Origin: Nitrosopumilaceae archaeon
GTDB taxonomy: Archaea; Thermoproteota; Nitrososphaeria; Nitrososphaerales; Nitrosopumilaceae
Length of the DNA: 43,152 bases
NCBI GenBank assembly: GCA_900620265.3
Contig: UYNY03000084.1
Location: 1 to 43,152 of the forward strand
Direction of reading: 5' to 3'
The notes under the pieces are model-generated. The model was given only the letters and a program-made list of their open reading frames with translations. It did no database searches and was not told the DNA's origin. This document shows positions 15,663 through 23,636 of the stretch, piece after piece. The first letter of the stretch is position 1, and each line of letters opens with the position of its first letter. The translations under genes were made by a program, and so were the position numbers.

Positions 15663-18069
15663 GCGGCTGGACCTTGAGAACATACGGAGCTGGAAGAGCT
15701 CAAGTATCACGTTCCCCGAGGGGATCACCCTCTTCGAGGGCGAGATAGGATCCGGCAAGTCGAGCCTGCTGATGGGGATCGAGTTCGCCCTGTTCGGGTA
15801 TGGAAAGGCAGAATCGCTGCTATCAAAAAAGGCGCACATGGGGAGCGCCACGCTCTTCTTTTCCGTCGACGGGAAGAAATACGAGGTAAGGCGCGTACTT
15901 GAGAGGAAGAAGGGCAAGGTCGGCCAGAACTCGAGGGGATCGTACATCGTGGAGGACGGGGAAAAGGTGCCGCTCTCGGCATCGGAGCTAAAGCAGAGGG
16001 TTCTCCACATATTGCGCTTCAACGAGAACCCAAGGCCCAATGCCAACAGCAGGATATACAGGTATGCGGTCTTTACGCCGCAGGAGGAGATGAAGGCGAT
16101 CCTTGCCGACGACAAGACGAGGTTCGAGGCGATACGGCGCGCGTTCGGCGTGGAGGACTATGCGTGCGCCGTGACAAACTCTGCCTTGATATCATCAAGG
16201 ATACGCGACAAGGCAAGGGTCCTGGCAGGCATGTTCAGCGGACTCGAGGATGCAAAGGCAAGACTCAAAGATGCCGAGAAGGAGGCGGGGTCGGGGGCAT
16301 CCGGGATCAGGGAGCTGGAGGCGGGTGCAGAGTCGGCCAGAAAGAGGCACGATATAGCAAAACAGAGGCTAAAGGAGGCGGGCGAAAGGTGCAGCAGAAT
16401 GACGGGACTGTCCACGGACTTGAGGAACGCGGAGGAGAGGATGGAGAGCGGAGGATCGGGTGCCAGAAGACACGAGGAACAGGCGGCAGATGAAGAGGCG
16501 CAGGCTGCAAGGTCCAAAAAGGAGCTGGAGGGGATACCGTCAAGTCCGCCGTCAGATACATCGTCCTCGGAGATCGCATCCAGGTTGAAGAGCGTGGAGG
16601 AGGCGCTGCGTGAAAGAGACACGGCGGCTGCAAGGTACGAGGAATGCAGGAGGATGGTCGAGGATGACGACCTGCCGGATGATGCGGAAAACGCGCAGGA
16701 GAAGGTGGCCGAGGCGGCGGCCGGGATCGATGGGAAGAGGGAGGAGATCAGCTCGGCAAGATCCACCATGGAGGGCCTCGTAAAGGGAGCCACAGAAAAG
16801 AGGACGCGCGCCAGCACGTTAAGAAAAGATCTAAAGGAGATTGAAAAACTTGGAGACAAATGCCCCACGTGTGATCAGGTCATAGACGTGGAACGCACCA
16901 CAGAGATAAAGAACGCAAAGGCGGAGGAGATCAAAAGGCTTGACGCAGAAGCTTCAGAGACAGACGACAGGATCAGCGCATACAGGAATGAGATCAAAAA
17001 ATTGGACAGGGTGGTAACAGATCTAGCGGACGAAAAGACGAGGTGTGAGGTTTTGGCGTCACGGATGAAGGACCACAAAAAGGCAATAGGTGATATGGAG
17101 AGTGCAAAAAAGGCGTCGGACGGGGCGGCCGCTGAGTATTCAAGGTTGGCCGCGTCATACGGCCTGGGCGACGACCCGGTGGGGGAGCTCGGTAGAGCCA
17201 GGGACGCGATGGCAGAGTATGAAAAGGCCCAGGTTCGCGCGGAGGGGCTCAAGGACACCATAAGGGCGCGCGACGAGGCGGCGGCATCGCACAGGGCGGA
17301 GGCGGCAAGGCTCAGAAAGGACGCGGAGGAGGCCGGGGCGGAGCTCGACGGGATAAGGGCCAAGATGGAGGGGTTCGAGGGAGCAGAGAGGGAGAGGGAC
17401 GACGCCGAGGTAGAGGAGCAAAAGGCGGGCCGCGAGATGGTCGACGTGTCAAGCAGGCTGGCCACGGCAAGGGAGGCGCTCAAGGGAGCGGAACGCAGGA
17501 TCAAAGAGTACGGCGAGGCGGTAGCGGACGGGCAGAGGCGCAAGGAGGAGCACGACAGGCTCGGGGGCCACGCGGGGTGGCTGGACGACTATTTCGAAAA
17601 ATCAGCCAGGATAATAGAGCAGGAGGTGCTCACGTCGACGAGGCAAGAGTTTGACGCAAGGTACAGGGAGATCTACTCCGCCCTGATAGACGACCCGTCA
17701 AAGGAGTCAAGGATTGACGAGGACTTTGGGCCGCTGGTCTCGCAGGATGGCATAGAGCAGGACCTGGAGTACATGTCGGGCGGCGAGAAGAGCAGCATCG
17801 CGCTGGCCTACAGGCTCACCATCAACACGATGCTGCGCAGGAGCATTGACACGCTAAAGTCCAACCTGCTCATACTGGACGAGCCGACGGACGGGTTCTC
17901 AAAGGCCCAGCTTGCAAAGGTCAGGGGCGTGCTGGAGGGGCTCGGATCACAGCAAGTCATACTAGTATCGCACGACGCGGAGCTAGAATCGTACGCGGAC
18001 CACGTCTTCAGGGTGTCAAAGGAGGGCGGGGCGTCGTCGGTAGCTAAAGTGGAAAAGGCAACCCCCTAA
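15652..18069 (+). CDS. rad50: Rad50 ATPase (SMC-like)
   Basis: An 805-residue SMC-family protein: Walker A GEIGSGKSS at about residues 30-38, a long charged coiled coil, the zinc hook CPTC at 404-407 in its centre, a returning coiled coil, ABC signature YMSGGEKSS at about 707-715 and Walker B LLILDEPTDGF near 739. The central hook and symmetrical arms indicate a full-length protein. It ties DNA ends and controls Mre11 nuclease by ATP. Its start overlaps mre11. Its last 4 nt overlap the convergent gene at 18066. It closes the nurA operon. Confidence 0.95.
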   Translation: MILERLDLENIRSWKSSSITFPEGITLFEGEIGSGKSSLLMGIEFALFGYGKAESLLSKKAHMGSATLFFSVDGKKYEVRRVLERKKGKVGQNSRGSYIVEDGEKVPLSASELKQRVLHILRFNENPRPNANSRIYRYAVFTPQEEMKAILADDKTRFEAIRRAFGVEDYACAVTNSALISSRIRDKARVLAGMFSGLEDAKARLKDAEKEAGSGASGIRELEAGAESARKRHDIAKQRLKEAGERCSRMTGLSTDLRNAEERMESGGSGARRHEEQAADEEAQAARSKKELEGIPSSPPSDTSSSEIASRLKSVEEALRERDTAAARYEECRRMVEDDDLPDDAENAQEKVAEAAAGIDGKREEISSARSTMEGLVKGATEKRTRASTLRKDLKEIEKLGDKCPTCDQVIDVERTTEIKNAKAEEIKRLDAEASETDDRISAYRNEIKKLDRVVTDLADEKTRCEVLASRMKDHKKAIGDMESAKKASDGAAAEYSRLAASYGLGDDPVGELGRARDAMAEYEKAQVRAEGLKDTIRARDEAAASHRAEAARLRKDAEEAGAELDGIRAKMEGFEGAERERDDAEVEEQKAGREMVDVSSRLATAREALKGAERRIKEYGEAVADGQRRKEEHDRLGGHAGWLDDYFEKSARIIEQEVLTSTRQEFDARYREIYSALIDDPSKESRIDEDFGPLVSQDGIEQDLEYMSGGEKSSIALAYRLTINTMLRRSIDTLKSNLLILDEPTDGFSKAQLAKVRGVLEGLGSQQVILVSHDAELESYADHVFRVSKEGGASSVAKVEKATP

Positions 18070-18701
18070 CTGGCACCGGGTGGAACAAACCCCTCTATGT
18101 CCTCGGCCACGTGCGTGGCAACCCCGCGGTCATGGAGAATGTACGCAAGATCGTCGGACCTCATGCCCGCAACCGATGCGGCCAGTGAGAGAGTGGCCTT
18201 TTCCTTTACAAACAGCGAGCAGGCGACATCCACCCTGTGCCTCTCATAGTCATCAAGCAGGGAGGAGTTCTCCGCGGTCTCCGGAAATGTCGAATAGATA
18301 TAGAACATCATCTCGCGGTATTCCATGTCGTTCATGAACTCTTTTATTCCAATCACATGTTCCCTGATCAGATCAGGCTCACTGTCCCAGACAACCCTGG
18401 CGGCGTTTAGCCCCTTGTCGGTAAGCTGCAGGCAGCCTCCATCAAGCATCCGGATGGTGGAATCGACCTCTATGCAGCAGTCTTTTACGCAGGAGAGCCG
18501 CGGGTTGTACGGGCCGGTCGGCCAGTTTTCGAACCTGATCGAGCCGCCGGGAAGCTCCTTGGACAGCACGAACAGCTGCTTGTGGAGGTGCTCGGTGCCG
18601 GGCACCGGCACGTTGAACTTTGATCCGTCCACGGGCGCATAGAGCAGCATGTACATGTACCACCTCTCGATCTCGTTGTGCAGTTCTTGCAGGGTAGCCA
18701 T
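18066..18701 (-). CDS. Uncharacterised protein; antitoxin/regulator-like modules (tentative)
   Basis: A 211-residue soluble protein I do not firmly recognise. Residues ~1-80 (LLYAP...LHKQLFVLSKEL...ENWPTGPYNPRL) recall the KLQKLLF...GP layout of SocA/DUF4065-type domains. The C-terminal ~45 residues (KEKATLSLAASVAGMRSDD...ILHDRGVATHV) resemble UPF0175-type antitoxin domains, where LS-x-AA-x-x-AGM is the core. These are impressions from motifs, not a search. ATG 18701 sits 26 bp from the TATA box at 18723-18731. It converges on rad50 with a 4-nt overlap. It could be a transcriptional regulator or part of a toxin-antitoxin pair without an obvious toxin next to it. Confidence 0.6.
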   Translation of the reverse strand: MATLQELHNEIERWYMYMLLYAPVDGSKFNVPVPGTEHLHKQLFVLSKELPGGSIRFENWPTGPYNPRLSCVKDCCIEVDSTIRMLDGGCLQLTDKGLNAARVVWDSEPDLIREHVIGIKEFMNDMEYREMMFYIYSTFPETAENSSLLDDYERHRVDVACSLFVKEKATLSLAASVAGMRSDDLAYILHDRGVATHVAEDIEGFVPPGAS

Positions 18702-18722
18702 GACGGCCGTCGTACATGTACC

Positions 18723-18731
18723 GATTTAAAG
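18723..18731 (-). promoter_or_regulatory. TATA box of the gene at 18066-18701
   Basis: Minus strand CTTTAAATC, about 26 bp before ATG 18701. The spacer 18732-18865 carries a small TTTTGG-AG-CCAAAA hairpin (18743-18756) and no gene that I can see. Confidence 0.6.
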
Positions 18732-18865
18732 ATTTTATGGGATTTTGGAGCCAAAATGGCCCCGGATACCCGGAAAAGCCACGGGGTCGGCAGTGTTCCG
18801 CTGCGGGCCGCCCGCGCCGATCTACCCGTTCCCACGATGGCCGGAACCAGCCGTGTTCGGGACTG

Positions 18866-20110
18866 TCAGAACCTAGACTTTGCGCCGTGCTCCGTCGAGC
18901 AGTCCTTGCAGTAGACCGCCTTGAGGAAGAGGAGCCGCCTCTTCCAGTACGCGCACGGCCGGCAGATGGTCTTCTCGCACGACCTGCACTCGAACCCGTG
19001 CGGCTTCCATCTCTTTGGAGCGTGTGAGACGGCCCCGCACGCGTTGCAGAGCAGCGCGTCGTCCTTGGCTGGCTTTTCGCACACGCAGCACGTCCAGAGC
19101 GGCGCACAGTCCACCACCACGTCGTCGTTGCCGGAGATGATCCTGCCGGAGTACTTGCGGCCCACAAGATCCAGCTCGGCCAGGTACACGGGCGCCAGGG
19201 CCATCGTGGTGTCGGTGATCTGGACGCTGCGCGGCCCTATCTCGCAGTCCTTTGTGTACGTGCGCCCGTTCCTCCCCTTGTAGCTGTGGACGGACGAATA
19301 GTCGTCAATGATTTGCTCCCTCACGATCTCATGGAGCCGGTCGATCCCGACGGAGAACTGCTGCCTCTCCACCGGGCACTCTGGCATCTCGGGGGAGACG
19401 GCGTCCGAGAGCCGGGTCGCGGCAAAGCGCCTAGCCCAGTCGCTGCCGACCACCTTGCCGTCTGTAGCGCGCACGGCGTACGCGAGCCCCCTCTCGTCCA
19501 CGGAGTGGATGTGGTAGGTGGCCGTGCTGAACTCCTGCGAGACGTCGGCCCTTACCAGGTAATACGGCTCCAGGGTGACCTGCCGCACGTTCATCTCCAG
19601 GATCTCCGAGACCGGGCGCGGGTGGCTCTTATGCCGCATCGTGGCCGCCACGCGCGCGGCCGTCTCTGCGCCCGACGGGGACGGCCAGTACCGCACTGAC
19701 GCCGTGCCGCCGTCAACCACGAGCGCGATCCCGGCGCTATCCGCGGCGCTCGCCAGCCGCCCCATGTCCCATAGCTCCATCCTGATGTCGGAGATGGCGG
19801 CAGCCTCCTCGCGCGCGCTCTTTGAGTACTTGCCGGTGGTGATGACGATCCCCTTCGAGGCGCCCGACGTGATGCACGCCGAGTGGAGCTTTTGGATCAC
19901 GGGCCTGCCGACGGTGGCAGACATGTAGTGCTTGCACTCGACCACGGTGACGCCGCCGTCGCCCCGTATGAGCAGGTCCCGGCCCCGGTCCGCCACGCCG
20001 CCTATCCTCTCGACGCTGCTCGAGTGCAGGAGCCTCGAGAGTATGCGCTCGCAGAGCTTTTCAAACTCAAAGCCGTCCAGCCTGTCAAGGTGGACCGTCT
20101 CGCGGGCCAT
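18866..20110 (-). CDS. Mrr-type restriction endonuclease domain protein with C-terminal zinc fingers
   Basis: A 414-residue protein. Residues ~8-110 are an Mrr_cat/PD-(D/E)xK domain: GFEFEKLCERILSRL, RGRDLLI with the catalytic Asp at 45, VVECKHY with E58 and K60, and GIVITTGKYSKSA. A middle region (~150-340) is unassigned. The last ~70 residues hold paired CxxC motifs (CCVC, CNAC, CRSC, CRPC, CKDC) consistent with two zinc modules of RING/FYVE-like spacing. Mrr nucleases cut modified or foreign DNA; the zinc tail may recognise DNA or protein. ATG 20110 lies 22-31 bp from a TATA box. Alone on its strand. Confidence 0.8.
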   Translation of the reverse strand: MARETVHLDRLDGFEFEKLCERILSRLLHSSSVERIGGVADRGRDLLIRGDGGVTVVECKHYMSATVGRPVIQKLHSACITSGASKGIVITTGKYSKSAREEAAAISDIRMELWDMGRLASAADSAGIALVVDGGTASVRYWPSPSGAETAARVAATMRHKSHPRPVSEILEMNVRQVTLEPYYLVRADVSQEFSTATYHIHSVDERGLAYAVRATDGKVVGSDWARRFAATRLSDAVSPEMPECPVERQQFSVGIDRLHEIVREQIIDDYSSVHSYKGRNGRTYTKDCEIGPRSVQITDTTMALAPVYLAELDLVGRKYSGRIISGNDDVVVDCAPLWTCCVCEKPAKDDALLCNACGAVSHAPKRWKPHGFECRSCEKTICRPCAYWKRRLLFLKAVYCKDCSTEHGAKSRF

Positions 20111-20131
20111 CGGGGCGGGGCCCCGGGCTCT

Positions 20132-20141
20132 GTATTTATAC
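20132..20141 (-). promoter_or_regulatory. TATA box of the Mrr-type gene
   Basis: A perfect palindrome, GTATAAATAC on the minus strand, 22-31 bp before ATG 20110. Confidence 0.65.
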
Positions 20142-20201
20142 CGTCACGGATCCGCGGCCCGGCACATGCCATCGCCGTCCCGGTGCAGGCGGCTCTCGTA
20201 G

Positions 20202-20210
20202 GTTTATATG
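20202..20210 (+). promoter_or_regulatory. TATA box of the 38-aa ORF
   Basis: GTTTATATG centred 27 bp before GTG 20233. Its presence is the main reason to believe the small ORF. Confidence 0.55.
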
Positions 20211-20232
20211 AAAAGCCGCCCAGGGAACCGCC

Positions 20233-20349
20233 GTGAAGCCGATCCGGGAGATGACCGCAAAGGAGCTCTGTGACGCGGTAAGGACGGGCAAGATAAAGTC
20301 CACCACATACAGGTCCTTTTCAGAGTACGTAAGGGACATGGAGTCCTGA
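20233..20349 (+). CDS. Small protein, 38 aa, unknown
   Basis: A GTG-started ORF of 38 codons (MKPIREMTAKELCDAVRTGK at the N-terminus, SFSEYVRDMES at the C-terminus). It is hydrophilic, probably two short helices, with one Cys and no signal or membrane segment. It is preceded at the expected distance by a good TATA box and ends 88 nt before the next small gene. I do not recognise a family. The helix-rich charged character is compatible with a small regulator or antitoxin-like protein, but nothing proves this. Confidence 0.5.
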   Translation: MKPIREMTAKELCDAVRTGKIKSTTYRSFSEYVRDMES

Positions 20350-20404
20350 GGCCCTACTGCACGGGGCTTGGCGGCAGGCGGTATCCGGCCACCGCGATAT
20401 GCAA

Positions 20405-20413
20405 CGTATAAAG
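20405..20413 (+). promoter_or_regulatory. TATA box of the 63-aa membrane protein gene
   Basis: CGTATAAAG, about 29 bp before GTG 20438. It lies inside the longer open frame that starts at 20399 and so argues for the shorter protein. Confidence 0.6.
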
Positions 20414-20437
20414 CCCGAGGCCCCGCCCCCGCCGCCC

Positions 20438-20629
20438 GTGTCAGAGATCGTCGCCTCGGTCGCAATCCCGTCCATGGTGCTGACCATGATAGCATCCATC
20501 CTGCTGATCGAGAGGATCGGGAGGGGGCACAGGATAATACGCGACTTTGTCCCAGCATGGGCCGTAATCCCCACCATGGGGGTCGTGATAGCAGTCGACT
20601 ATGTCTATACTGGCAACTTTATCCCCTAG
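20438..20629 (+). CDS. Small two-TM membrane protein
   Basis: A 63-residue protein beginning MSEIVASVAIPSMVLTMIAS. Two hydrophobic segments (about residues 4-23 and 41-56) are joined by a basic loop (ERIGRGHRIIRDF), suggesting a hairpin with the loop inside the cell. It ends ...YVYTGNFIP. GTG 20438 fits the TATA box; an in-frame upstream start would add a Pro-rich leader. No family recognised. It lies 46 nt upstream of the CARF-like regulator gene, which has its own TATA element, so coregulation is possible but not required. Confidence 0.65.
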   Translation: MSEIVASVAIPSMVLTMIASILLIERIGRGHRIIRDFVPAWAVIPTMGVVIAVDYVYTGNFIP

Positions 20630-20643
20630 GGACGCCTCGCAGG

Positions 20644-20652
20644 TTATTATAT
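20644..20652 (+). promoter_or_regulatory. TATA box of the CARF-like regulator gene
   Basis: TTATTATAT, about 28 bp before ATG 20676 (34 bp before the alternative ATG 20682). Confidence 0.55.
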
Positions 20653-20675
20653 GGGATTCGAATAGTATCCATACA

Positions 20676-21428
20676 ATGGACATGGACGGCATGACGGCGC
20701 TCAGGGTCCACGTGGCGCCCCTCGGGTTCGAGGTCGACAGGATAGTCCTGCCGCTCAAAAAGACAAAGGCCGACAGGCTCTGGCTGATAATCCACGACAA
20801 CGTCGAGGAGTCAAGGGTGTCCGACACGTACCAGGAGAGGATCGAGAGGGCGTGCAAAAAGGAGGGCGTCGAGGTCGGGATCGGGCGGGCCGACAGGATG
20901 AGCCTCTTTGCGACCATCAGAAAGACGAGGGAGATCATAGAGGGGGAGGAGGGCAACTCCGTCTTTGTCAACGTCTCGTCCGGCTCCAAGATCCAGGCGA
21001 TAGCGTGCATGATGGCGTGCATGGTGCTCAACAGGCCCAACGTGCGCCCGTTCTACGCGGAGCCTGACAGGTACGCCGCGTTCGACGGCAAGCAGCAGTC
21101 GTTCGGGCTGAGGGACATGCACCGGCTGTCCACCTACGAGCTGCAGACCCCCAAGCCCAAGCTTCTAGAGGCGCTGCGCATAATCGCGTCCCAGGACGGG
21201 CAAAGGATAACAAAGAAGGAGATGGCCAGGCTGGCCGACGAGCGCGGGATAATAAAGGTGAACGCGTCGGTGGACAACTATTCGCAGGCCAGGTTCGCGA
21301 GCCTCGACAAGAACATCATCGCGCCGCTGGAGAGGGAGTGGGGGTTCGTGAGCGTCGAGAAGATAGGCAGGACGCGCTGGATAGGCATGACCGACGACGG
21401 CAGGAACGCGGCAGAGTTCCTGGCCTAG
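20676..21428 (+). CDS. CARF-like (HFX_2341/DUF6293-type) sensor with C-terminal winged helix
   Basis: A 250-residue protein. The N-terminal half has a Rossmann-like start ([19 protein letters not shown]), then [10 protein letters not shown] and [19 protein letters not shown]. The N-V-S-S-G-S-K element is equivalent to the ligand-binding motif of CARF domains that sense cyclic oligonucleotides. The C-terminal ~90 residues ([25 protein letters not shown]...[23 protein letters not shown]) form a winged helix. This architecture matches archaeal HFX_2341-family regulators. No CRISPR array or cas gene is in the window. ATG 20676 was chosen from the TATA spacing; ATG 20682 or 20691 are alternatives. 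It overlaps the convergent cupredoxin gene by 4 nt. Confidence 0.75.
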   Translation: MDMDGMTALRVHVAPLGFEVDRIVLPLKKTKADRLWLIIHDNVEESRVSDTYQERIERACKKEGVEVGIGRADRMSLFATIRKTREIIEGEEGNSVFVNVSSGSKIQAIACMMACMVLNRPNVRPFYAEPDRYAAFDGKQQSFGLRDMHRLSTYELQTPKPKLLEALRIIASQDGQRITKKEMARLADERGIIKVNASVDNYSQARFASLDKNIIAPLEREWGFVSVEKIGRTRWIGMTDDGRNAAEFLA

Positions 21429-23023
21429 CGGACCGTTACGATGCCGGACGTCCACGGGTGCAGCGTGCAAAAGTAGCCGTACGTGCCCGGCTCCTCAAAG
21501 ACGGCCTCGAACGTGCCGAGCGGGCGTATGTGGCCGGACTGGAAGCTCCCGTCGGGGATCGGCGCCTTGCCGCCCACGATGGTATGCATCACGGAGTCGC
21601 CGTTGGTCCACGTCACGGGCGATCCGGGCGAGACGGTAACCTCGTACGGCTCAAAGCACGACCTTGACACCTCGCACCCGAGGGAGCCGGTACCGGCCGG
21701 TATCACGACGTCCGCCGGGCCCGGTGCGGCGGAGGGGCGCGGGGCCGGCTCTGGCTCAGGCGCAGTTTCAGGGGCAGGTTCAGGCGCCGGCTCTGGTTCA
21801 GGTTCCGGCTCGGGCTCCGGTGCGGGTTCGGGCTCTGGGGCCGGCTCTGGTTCAGGTTCTGGCTCGGGTTCGGGGGCAGGCTCTGGCTCCGGTGCGGGTT
21901 CGGGCTCTGGGACAGGCTCCGGTGCGGGCTCCATCTCCCCGGATGCGGCCACCACCGTGACGGATCCGACCATCCACGGGTGCACTATGCAAAAGTAGTC
22001 GTACGTGCCAGGCTCGTCATACGTGTACGAGAACGTGGCGTCCCCGAATATCAGGCCGCTGTCATAGAGCCCGTCGATCCCGGTCTCAAGGCTCCCGGCG
22101 GTCACCGTGTGGGCCGGGGCGTCCATGCTGGACCACTCGACCGTGTCGCCGGCGGATATGGTCAGCCGCGCCGGGACATAGCACTCGTCGTCGGCCTCGC
22201 ACCCGGGGACGGCAGTGCCGGCCGGAATCACCACCTCGTGTACGGACGGCGTGGCGGACGCGGATGGTTCGGGTTCCGGTGCAGGTTCGGGGGCGGGTTC
22301 CGGTGCAGGTTCCGGCTCTGGCTCCGGCTCTGGCTCCGGCTCTGGCTCCGGCTCTGGCTCCGGTGATGGCTCCGGTGCAGGCTCGGGCTCTGGCGCCGGC
22401 TCCGTAGCGGACATGGGCGGCGCGACCTCCCCCGCCATCGCGCTGCCGGCGCCCGCCGGCACAGAGTCGAGCACCGTCACGGTGCCGGTCATCCACGGGT
22501 GCACGATGCAGACATAGTCGTACGTGCCCACCTCCTCGAACGTGAACCCGAACACGTCGCCGGGCAGGAAGAGCCCGCTGTCAAAGACGCCGGTCTGCTC
22601 GGCCACGGATGAACCGGCCGTCACCGTGTGCGCCGCCGTGTCATCGTTGGTCCACTCGATCGTGTCCCCCGCCGCTATGGTGATCCGCGCCGGGTCATAG
22701 CACGAGTCGTCCTCCTCGCATCCCGGGAGCGACGTCCCCTCTGGTATCCCGACCGCGTGGATCACGGGATCCCCGGGGGCGGGGGGCTCGTGCGTCCCGG
22801 CGCACTCGCCGATGTGGGCAAGGCTGACGCCCGCCATATCGATCTTGCACATGTTCGAGTACGTCGCGCCGTCCACGCCGCAGACGGGGTCGTACTCCTC
22901 GGTGCACGACACGTCGGCAAAGAGGGGGCCGCCGGGCACCTCGTCCGGGGCGATCCCTATCAGTGCTATTGACACGGCGGCCAGCACGCCCACCGCAGCT
23001 ATGACGCCGTGCGCGAACTGCAT
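21425..23023 (-). CDS. Membrane-anchored Kazal plus triple plastocyanin-like cupredoxin protein
   Basis: A 532-residue exported protein. An N-terminal TM segment ([20 protein letters not shown]) is followed by a Kazal-like Cys module (C40, C48, C59, C74) and three cupredoxin domains separated by long Pro/Glu linkers. Type 1 copper ligands are H132/C172/H175/M178 in domain 1 and H305/C345/H348/M351 in domain 2. Domain 3 has H480/C519/H522 but Thr525 in place of Met (HPWT instead of HPWM). Each domain also has two extra Cys near its start ([10 protein letters not shown]-like). Probably carries electrons outside the cytoplasmic membrane, as expected in copper-based AOA respiration. ATG 23023 lies 1 nt after the HEAT gene stop; GTG 23032 is an alternative. 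Confidence 0.88.
   Translation of the reverse strand: MQFAHGVIAAVGVLAAVSIALIGIAPDEVPGGPLFADVSCTEEYDPVCGVDGATYSNMCKIDMAGVSLAHIGECAGTHEPPAPGDPVIHAVGIPEGTSLPGCEEDDSCYDPARITIAAGDTIEWTNDDTAAHTVTAGSSVAEQTGVFDSGLFLPGDVFGFTFEEVGTYDYVCIVHPWMTGTVTVLDSVPAGAGSAMAGEVAPPMSATEPAPEPEPAPEPSPEPEPEPEPEPEPEPEPEPAPEPAPEPAPEPEPSASATPSVHEVVIPAGTAVPGCEADDECYVPARLTISAGDTVEWSSMDAPAHTVTAGSLETGIDGLYDSGLIFGDATFSYTYDEPGTYDYFCIVHPWMVGSVTVVAASGEMEPAPEPVPEPEPAPEPEPAPEPEPEPEPEPAPEPEPAPEPEPEPEPEPAPEPAPETAPEPEPAPRPSAAPGPADVVIPAGTGSLGCEVSRSCFEPYEVTVSPGSPVTWTNGDSVMHTIVGGKAPIPDGSFQSGHIRPLGTFEAVFEEPGTYGYFCTLHPWTSGIVTVR
21722..21931 (-). repeat. Pro-Glu linker coding repeat 2
   Basis: Simple-sequence coding DNA (GGCTCTGGCTCC-like hexamer and dodecamer units) encoding the ~70-residue P-E/P-A linker between cupredoxin domains 2 and 3. 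Prone to length change; not a CRISPR array. Confidence 0.8.
22259..22408 (-). repeat. Pro-Glu linker coding repeat 1
   Basis: A linker of ~50 residues between cupredoxin domains 1 and 2. Between about 22311 and 22365 the 12-bp unit GGCTCTGGCTCC is repeated almost perfectly. Confidence 0.8.
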
Positions 23024-23024
23024 C

Positions 23025-23513
23025 CTATCCACCCGTCAGCCTGGCAAACTTTTCGTTCTTGCTGAGCTTTTCCATGAACTCAATGTTGGAGAGGGCCACG
23101 ACTGCCGACTCGACGACCGGCTTTTCTGGATCCTCGAGCGCCCTGTTCAGTGCCTCGCGGGCCTCGGCCGAGCCCACCACGCCGAGCGCGACTGCCGCCT
23201 CGTGGCGTACGAACATGCTCGGATCACCGGTTGTCGCCTCCGCCAGCGGCCCCACGCAGCTCGAGTAGCACATCTGCCCCAGCGAGAACGCCGCCTCGTG
23301 GCGGACCAGCTCGTTCTCGTCGTCCTTTAGCACCCTGGCGACGTGCTCGACCTTGTCCTCGCCCCCAAAGTCCACCAGTATGCACGTGGCCCGGGTCCGG
23401 ACCACATAGTCCGGATGGTCCAGCAGCGAGACAAAATAGGCCGTGTCGTGCTTTTCGTACCTTGACTCCATCTCCGCGAATAGGGCCAGCCTGTCCTCGG
23501 TAACCGCCTGCAA
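23025..23513 (-). CDS. HEAT-repeat protein
   Basis: A 162-residue all-helical protein. About four HEAT/PBS-lyase-type repeats can be read, with the D-x-x-V-R-x-x-A-x-x-x-L-x pattern: [54 protein letters not shown] and [17 protein letters not shown]. Such repeats form protein-binding superhelices; no catalytic motif is seen. TTG 23513 lies 27 bp from a TATA-like box (23537-23545), consistent with a leaderless TTG start. It is followed without a gap by the cupredoxin gene, so the two are probably cotranscribed, and it may help assemble or regulate that protein. That link is inference. Confidence 0.8.
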   Translation of the reverse strand: MQAVTEDRLALFAEMESRYEKHDTAYFVSLLDHPDYVVRTRATCILVDFGGEDKVEHVARVLKDDENELVRHEAAFSLGQMCYSSCVGPLAEATTGDPSMFVRHEAAVALGVVGSAEAREALNRALEDPEKPVVESAVVALSNIEFMEKLSKNEKFARLTGG

Positions 23514-23536
23514 CTTGGGCGGGGGCCGGGCGCGTC

Positions 23537-23545
23537 CTATATTAG
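23537..23545 (-). promoter_or_regulatory. TATA-like box of the HEAT-cupredoxin unit
   Basis: Minus strand CTAATATAG, about 27 bp before TTG 23513. A GCGGGG-CCG-CCCCGC hairpin (23557-23571) lies between this and the divergent promoter at 23606. Confidence 0.55.
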
Positions 23546-23605
23546 CCTACTTGGCAGCGGGGCCGCCCCGCGATCACGTGCCCGGGGGCCTCTTGGCGCC
23601 GCTAT

Positions 23606-23614
23606 CTATTTAAT
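23606..23614 (+). promoter_or_regulatory. TATA box of the thioredoxin-like gene
   Basis: CTATTTAAT centred 27 bp before ATG 23637; it excludes the in-frame ATG at 23613. Confidence 0.6.
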
Positions 23615-23636
23615 GCAAAAAGCCGCGGGCGGCCCC

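Noticed and set aside
18702-18865. Spacer checked for a tRNA or small RNA because of TTTTGG-AG-CCAAAA and GC-rich stretches
   Set aside because: No acceptor/T-arm pattern or T-loop TTCRANY consensus; only a promoter and a small hairpin are supported. I found no tRNA or rRNA gene elsewhere in the window.
21500-22400. Repetitive DNA resembling an array of short repeats
   Set aside because: The units are 6-12 bp, without unique spacers, and encode P-E/P-A linkers in frame. Not a CRISPR array.
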